Below, piece by piece: positions 6,099 through 8,143 of a stretch of 8,143 nt of DNA (the stretch's first letter is position 1; each line of letters begins with the position of its first letter). The stretch is from JBFKAV01 sp041621405. GTDB taxonomy: Bacteria > Pseudomonadota > Alphaproteobacteria > Rhodobacterales > Rhodobacteraceae. Both the position numbers and the translations under genes were made by a program. The notes under the pieces were generated by a model. It was not told the DNA's origin. It was given only the letters and a program-made list of their open reading frames with translations, and searched no databases. Location of the stretch: positions 1-8,143 of the forward strand of contig JBFKAV010000151.1 in assembly GCA_041621405.1 (NCBI GenBank), read 5' to 3'.

Positions 6099-7259
6099 AT
6101 GCAATTCGGCCTGAATGAAGAGCAGGAAATGATCGCGGCGACGGTGCGCAGCTTCGTCGAGCGCGAGATCTGCCCCCACGAAGAGGCGGTGGAGCGCTCT
6201 GGCGAAGTGCCCGCCGAGGTGGCGCAGCGGATCAAGGACAAGACGATCGGCCTGGGCTTTTACGCCTGCAACTTCCCTGAGGAGGTGGGGGGCGCGGGCC
6301 TCTCGCACCTCGAGTTCGCACTGGTCGAGCGCGAACTCGGCCGCGGCTCGATGGCGCTCACGCATTTCTTCGGCCGGCCGCAGAACATCCTGATGGCCTG
6401 CCAGGGCGACCAGCGCGAGCGCTATCTGCTCCCGGCCGTACGGGGCGAGAAGATGGACGCGCTGGCGATGACCGAGCCCGGTGCGGGTTCGGACATCCGC
6501 GGCATGAAATGCTCAGCCAGGCGGGTGGGCGGCGACTGGGTGCTGAACGGCACCAAGCATTTCATTTCCGGCGCCGAGCACGCTGATTTCGTGATCGTCT
6601 TCGTCGCCACCGGCGAGGACGCCACGCCCAAGGGCCCGAAGAAGCGGATCACCACCTTCCTGGTCGACCGAGGCACGCCCGGCTTCACGATCCGTGAGGG
6701 CTACAAGTCGGTCTCGCACCGCGGCTACAAGAACATGATCCTCGACTTCGACGACTGCCGGCTCTCCGACGCGCAGGTGCTGGGCGAGGTCGACGGCGGG
6801 TTCGAAGTCATGAATACCTGGCTCTACGCCACCCGGATCACGGTCGCCACGATGTGTGTCGGCCGCGCGCGGCGCGTGTTCGACACCGCGCTCGCCTACG
6901 CGGCCGAGCGTGAACAGTTCGGCCAGGCGATCGGCAAGTTCCAGGGCGTGAGCTTCCAGCTCGCCGACATGATCACCTGGATCGACGCCGCCGACTTCTT
7001 GACGCTCGCCGCCGCCGACCGGCTCGACAAGGGTCTTTCTGCCAACCGCGAGATCGCCTCGGCCAAGCTATACGCCTCCGAGATGCTGGCCCGGGTGACC
7101 GACGCGGCGATCCAGGTCCACGGCGGCATGGGGCTGATGGACGACCTGCCATTGGAGCGCTGGTGGCGCGACGCCCGTGTGGAGCGGATCTGGGACGGCA
7201 CCAGCGAGATCCAGCGCCACATCATCGGCCGCGAGCTCTTGCGGCCGCTCGGGTCCTGA
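6099..7259 (+). CDS. Acyl-CoA dehydrogenase family protein
   Basis: The product is 386 residues, the usual size of a soluble FAD-dependent acyl-CoA dehydrogenase, which oxidises an acyl-CoA to the 2,3-enoyl-CoA and passes electrons to ETF. Domains in order are an N-terminal helical region (about 1-120, with FPEEVGGAGL at 59-68), a middle beta domain with the FAD/substrate motif AMTEPGAGSD (123-132) and KHFISGAE (153-160), and a C-terminal helical domain with REQFGQAIGKFQ (271-282), QVHGGMG (339-345) and DGTSEIQR (366-373). The catalytic Glu of the MCAD/SCAD type (EGTS) is Asp366 here, and the alternative Glu site of isovaleryl-CoA dehydrogenase appears to be Thr245, so catalysis may rest on the Asp. 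ATG 6099 follows an excellent GGGAGGTGG (6087-6095); the upstream in-frame extension from 5964 lies inside the thiolase gene and the hairpin and is excluded. The chain-length or branched substrate cannot be stated. Confidence 0.9.
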   Translation: MQFGLNEEQEMIAATVRSFVEREICPHEEAVERSGEVPAEVAQRIKDKTIGLGFYACNFPEEVGGAGLSHLEFALVERELGRGSMALTHFFGRPQNILMACQGDQRERYLLPAVRGEKMDALAMTEPGAGSDIRGMKCSARRVGGDWVLNGTKHFISGAEHADFVIVFVATGEDATPKGPKKRITTFLVDRGTPGFTIREGYKSVSHRGYKNMILDFDDCRLSDAQVLGEVDGGFEVMNTWLYATRITVATMCVGRARRVFDTALAYAAEREQFGQAIGKFQGVSFQLADMITWIDAADFLTLAAADRLDKGLSANREIASAKLYASEMLARVTDAAIQVHGGMGLMDDLPLERWWRDARVERIWDGTSEIQRHIIGRELLRPLGS

Positions 7260-7260
7260 G

Positions 7261-7554
7261 ATGAAGCCCGCTGTCACCGTCACCTACTGCACCGGCTGCA
7301 ACTGGCTCCTGCGCGCCGCTTGGGTGGCACAGGAGCTTCTGCAGACCTTCGGGGCCGACTTGGCCGGGGTGACGATCGTGCCCGGCGAAGGGGGCGTGTT
7401 CCGGGTCGAGATCGGCGGCGAGACGCTATGGGACCGCAAGCGCGACGGCGGCTTCCCGGAGATCGCCGAGCTCAAGCGCCGGCTCCGTGACCGGGCATTT
7501 CCCGCCCGCTCCCTCGGCCACAGCGACCGCGCGGGCGGCGCGGACGGGCCTTGA
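7261..7554 (+). CDS. Rdx / SelW-SelT-SelH family CxxC protein
   Basis: The product is 97 residues. It opens with a beta strand followed by YCTGCNWLLRAAWVAQELL (9-27), where Cys10-x-x-Cys13 is the redox motif; in eukaryotic SelW the second position is selenocysteine, while here both are Cys. Then follow VTIVPGEGGVFRVEIGGETLWDR and FPEIAELKRRLRD, the usual thioredoxin-like Rdx fold. The C-terminal tail after about residue 85 (LGHSDR and beyond) is polar and Gly-rich and probably unstructured. Family members are thought to be thiol oxidoreductases or glutathione-linked redox proteins, but their bacterial targets are not established. It starts with ATG one base after the dehydrogenase stop and ends overlapping the ligase start by four bases (TTGA), so it is translated with both neighbours. 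That position suggests, without proving, a link to acyl-CoA metabolism. No SECIS element or in-frame internal TGA is needed to explain it. Confidence 0.85.
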   Translation: MKPAVTVTYCTGCNWLLRAAWVAQELLQTFGADLAGVTIVPGEGGVFRVEIGGETLWDRKRDGGFPEIAELKRRLRDRAFPARSLGHSDRAGGADGP

Positions 7555-8143
7555 GCTACGATCTCTCCCGCTTGCTGCGCCCCGCCTCCGTCGCCGTGAT
7601 CGGCGGCGGCGCCTGGGGCCACGCGGTGGTGGTGCAGCTGCGCAAGTTCGGCTTTCCGGGCGAGATCTGGCCTGTGCATCCGAAGGCAACCGAGGTGGGC
7701 GGTGTCCGGGCCTTTCCGGACCTCGATGCTCTGCCGCGACCGCCCGACGCGACCTTCGTCGGGGTCAACCGGCGGGCGACGATCCAGGCGGTCGCGGGCC
7801 TGGCGGCCATGGGCGCCGGCGGGGCCACCTGCTTCGCGGCGGGCTTCGCCGAGGCCGAGGCCGAGGACGTCGAGGCGGCCGACCTGCAGCGGGCGCTCCT
7901 GAAGGCGGCAGGCGCGATGCCGATCCTGGGCCCCAACTGCTACGGCTTCATCAACGCGCTCGACCGCGCCCTGCTCTGGCCCGACCAGCACGGGCTGGTG
8001 CCGGTGGAGCGTGGCGTGGCGATCCTGACGCAATCGTCGAACATCGCCATCAACCTGACGATGCAGGCCCGCGGCCTGCCGATCGGCTACGTCGTCACCG
8101 CCGGGAACCAGGCCCAGGTGAGCCAGGCCGAGATCGCCATGGG
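7551..8143 (+). CDS. NDP-forming acyl-CoA synthetase, N-terminal part (runs off window)
   Basis: The frame is open from TTG 7551 to the window end, giving 197 codons plus two bases. The visible part has a CoA-binding Rossmann domain (SVAVIGGGAWG, 13-23; EIWPVHPK, 38-45) and the beginning of a succinyl-CoA-ligase-like domain (GPNCYGFIN at 127-135; VAILTQSSNIAINL at 156-169; GYVVTAGNQ). This is the architecture of ADP-forming acetyl/acyl-CoA synthetases, which make an acyl-CoA from the free acid, CoA and ATP through a phosphohistidine; that His and the ATP-grasp domain would lie to the right of the window. TTG is chosen because no ATG or GTG occurs in frame upstream nearby, because SYDLSRLLRP is the expected N-terminus, and because TTGA overlaps the Rdx stop. 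The loops GGGAWG and TQSSN differ from the commoner GAS-x-x-x-G and SQSG forms, pointing to a subfamily. It probably activates the operon's substrate acid. Confidence 0.85.
   Translation, partial: MSYDLSRLLRPASVAVIGGGAWGHAVVVQLRKFGFPGEIWPVHPKATEVGGVRAFPDLDALPRPPDATFVGVNRRATIQAVAGLAAMGAGGATCFAAGFAEAEAEDVEAADLQRALLKAAGAMPILGPNCYGFINALDRALLWPDQHGLVPVERGVAILTQSSNIAINLTMQARGLPIGYVVTAGNQAQVSQAEIAM

Noticed and set aside
7288..7299. Possible selenocysteine usage in the Rdx protein
   Set aside because: Both positions of the CxxC motif are TGC cysteine codons and there is no internal TGA, so this is a cysteine-only homolog.
7851..7866. Tandem GAGGCC repeats in the ligase gene
   Set aside because: Only two to three copies, in frame, encoding an EAEAED helix surface; ordinary in GC-rich coding DNA.

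Overview
This is a high-GC, densely packed bacterial segment in which every supported gene lies on the plus strand. A Gram-negative porin ending in phenylalanine, start/stop-overlapping operons, and the particular mix of families (TPR-sulfotransferase, YggS, a BktB-like thiolase, an Rdx protein, an NDP-forming acyl-CoA ligase) suggest an alphaproteobacterium, most likely Rhodobacterales. That placement rests on protein style and recall, not on a marker gene.

Left part (1-861): the C-terminal 269 residues of an outer-membrane porin, closed by a strong hairpin terminator. Middle part (893-3039): a two-gene unit, a TPR-sulfotransferase overlapping by 4 bases with a YggS/PLPBP-family pyridoxal-phosphate protein.

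Right part (about 3050 to the window edge): a seven-gene operon running off the end of the window. It begins with a MarR-type regulator preceded by a plausible promoter and a 16-bp near-palindrome. It then encodes a HAD phosphatase, a zeta-class glutathione transferase (maleylacetoacetate isomerase type), a BktB-like 3-ketoacyl-CoA thiolase, an acyl-CoA dehydrogenase, a CxxC protein of the Rdx/SelW family, and the N-terminal part of an NDP-forming acyl-CoA synthetase. Junctions are 8-base, 4-base and 4-base overlaps, one 86-base gap holding a GC-rich hairpin, a 1-base gap, and a final 4-base overlap.

The logic of the operon is activation of a carboxylic acid to its CoA thioester, alpha-beta dehydrogenation, and thiolytic cleavage, under control of a ligand-sensing repressor. 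A hydratase and a 3-hydroxyacyl-CoA dehydrogenase are not in view and may lie downstream. Two thiol-linked proteins (zeta GST and Rdx) inside an acyl-CoA operon are the less expected part. The most specific oddity is the dehydrogenase, which has Asp where most of the family has the catalytic Glu. I see no mobile element, CRISPR array, tRNA or rRNA. No gap between genes exceeds 100 bases.
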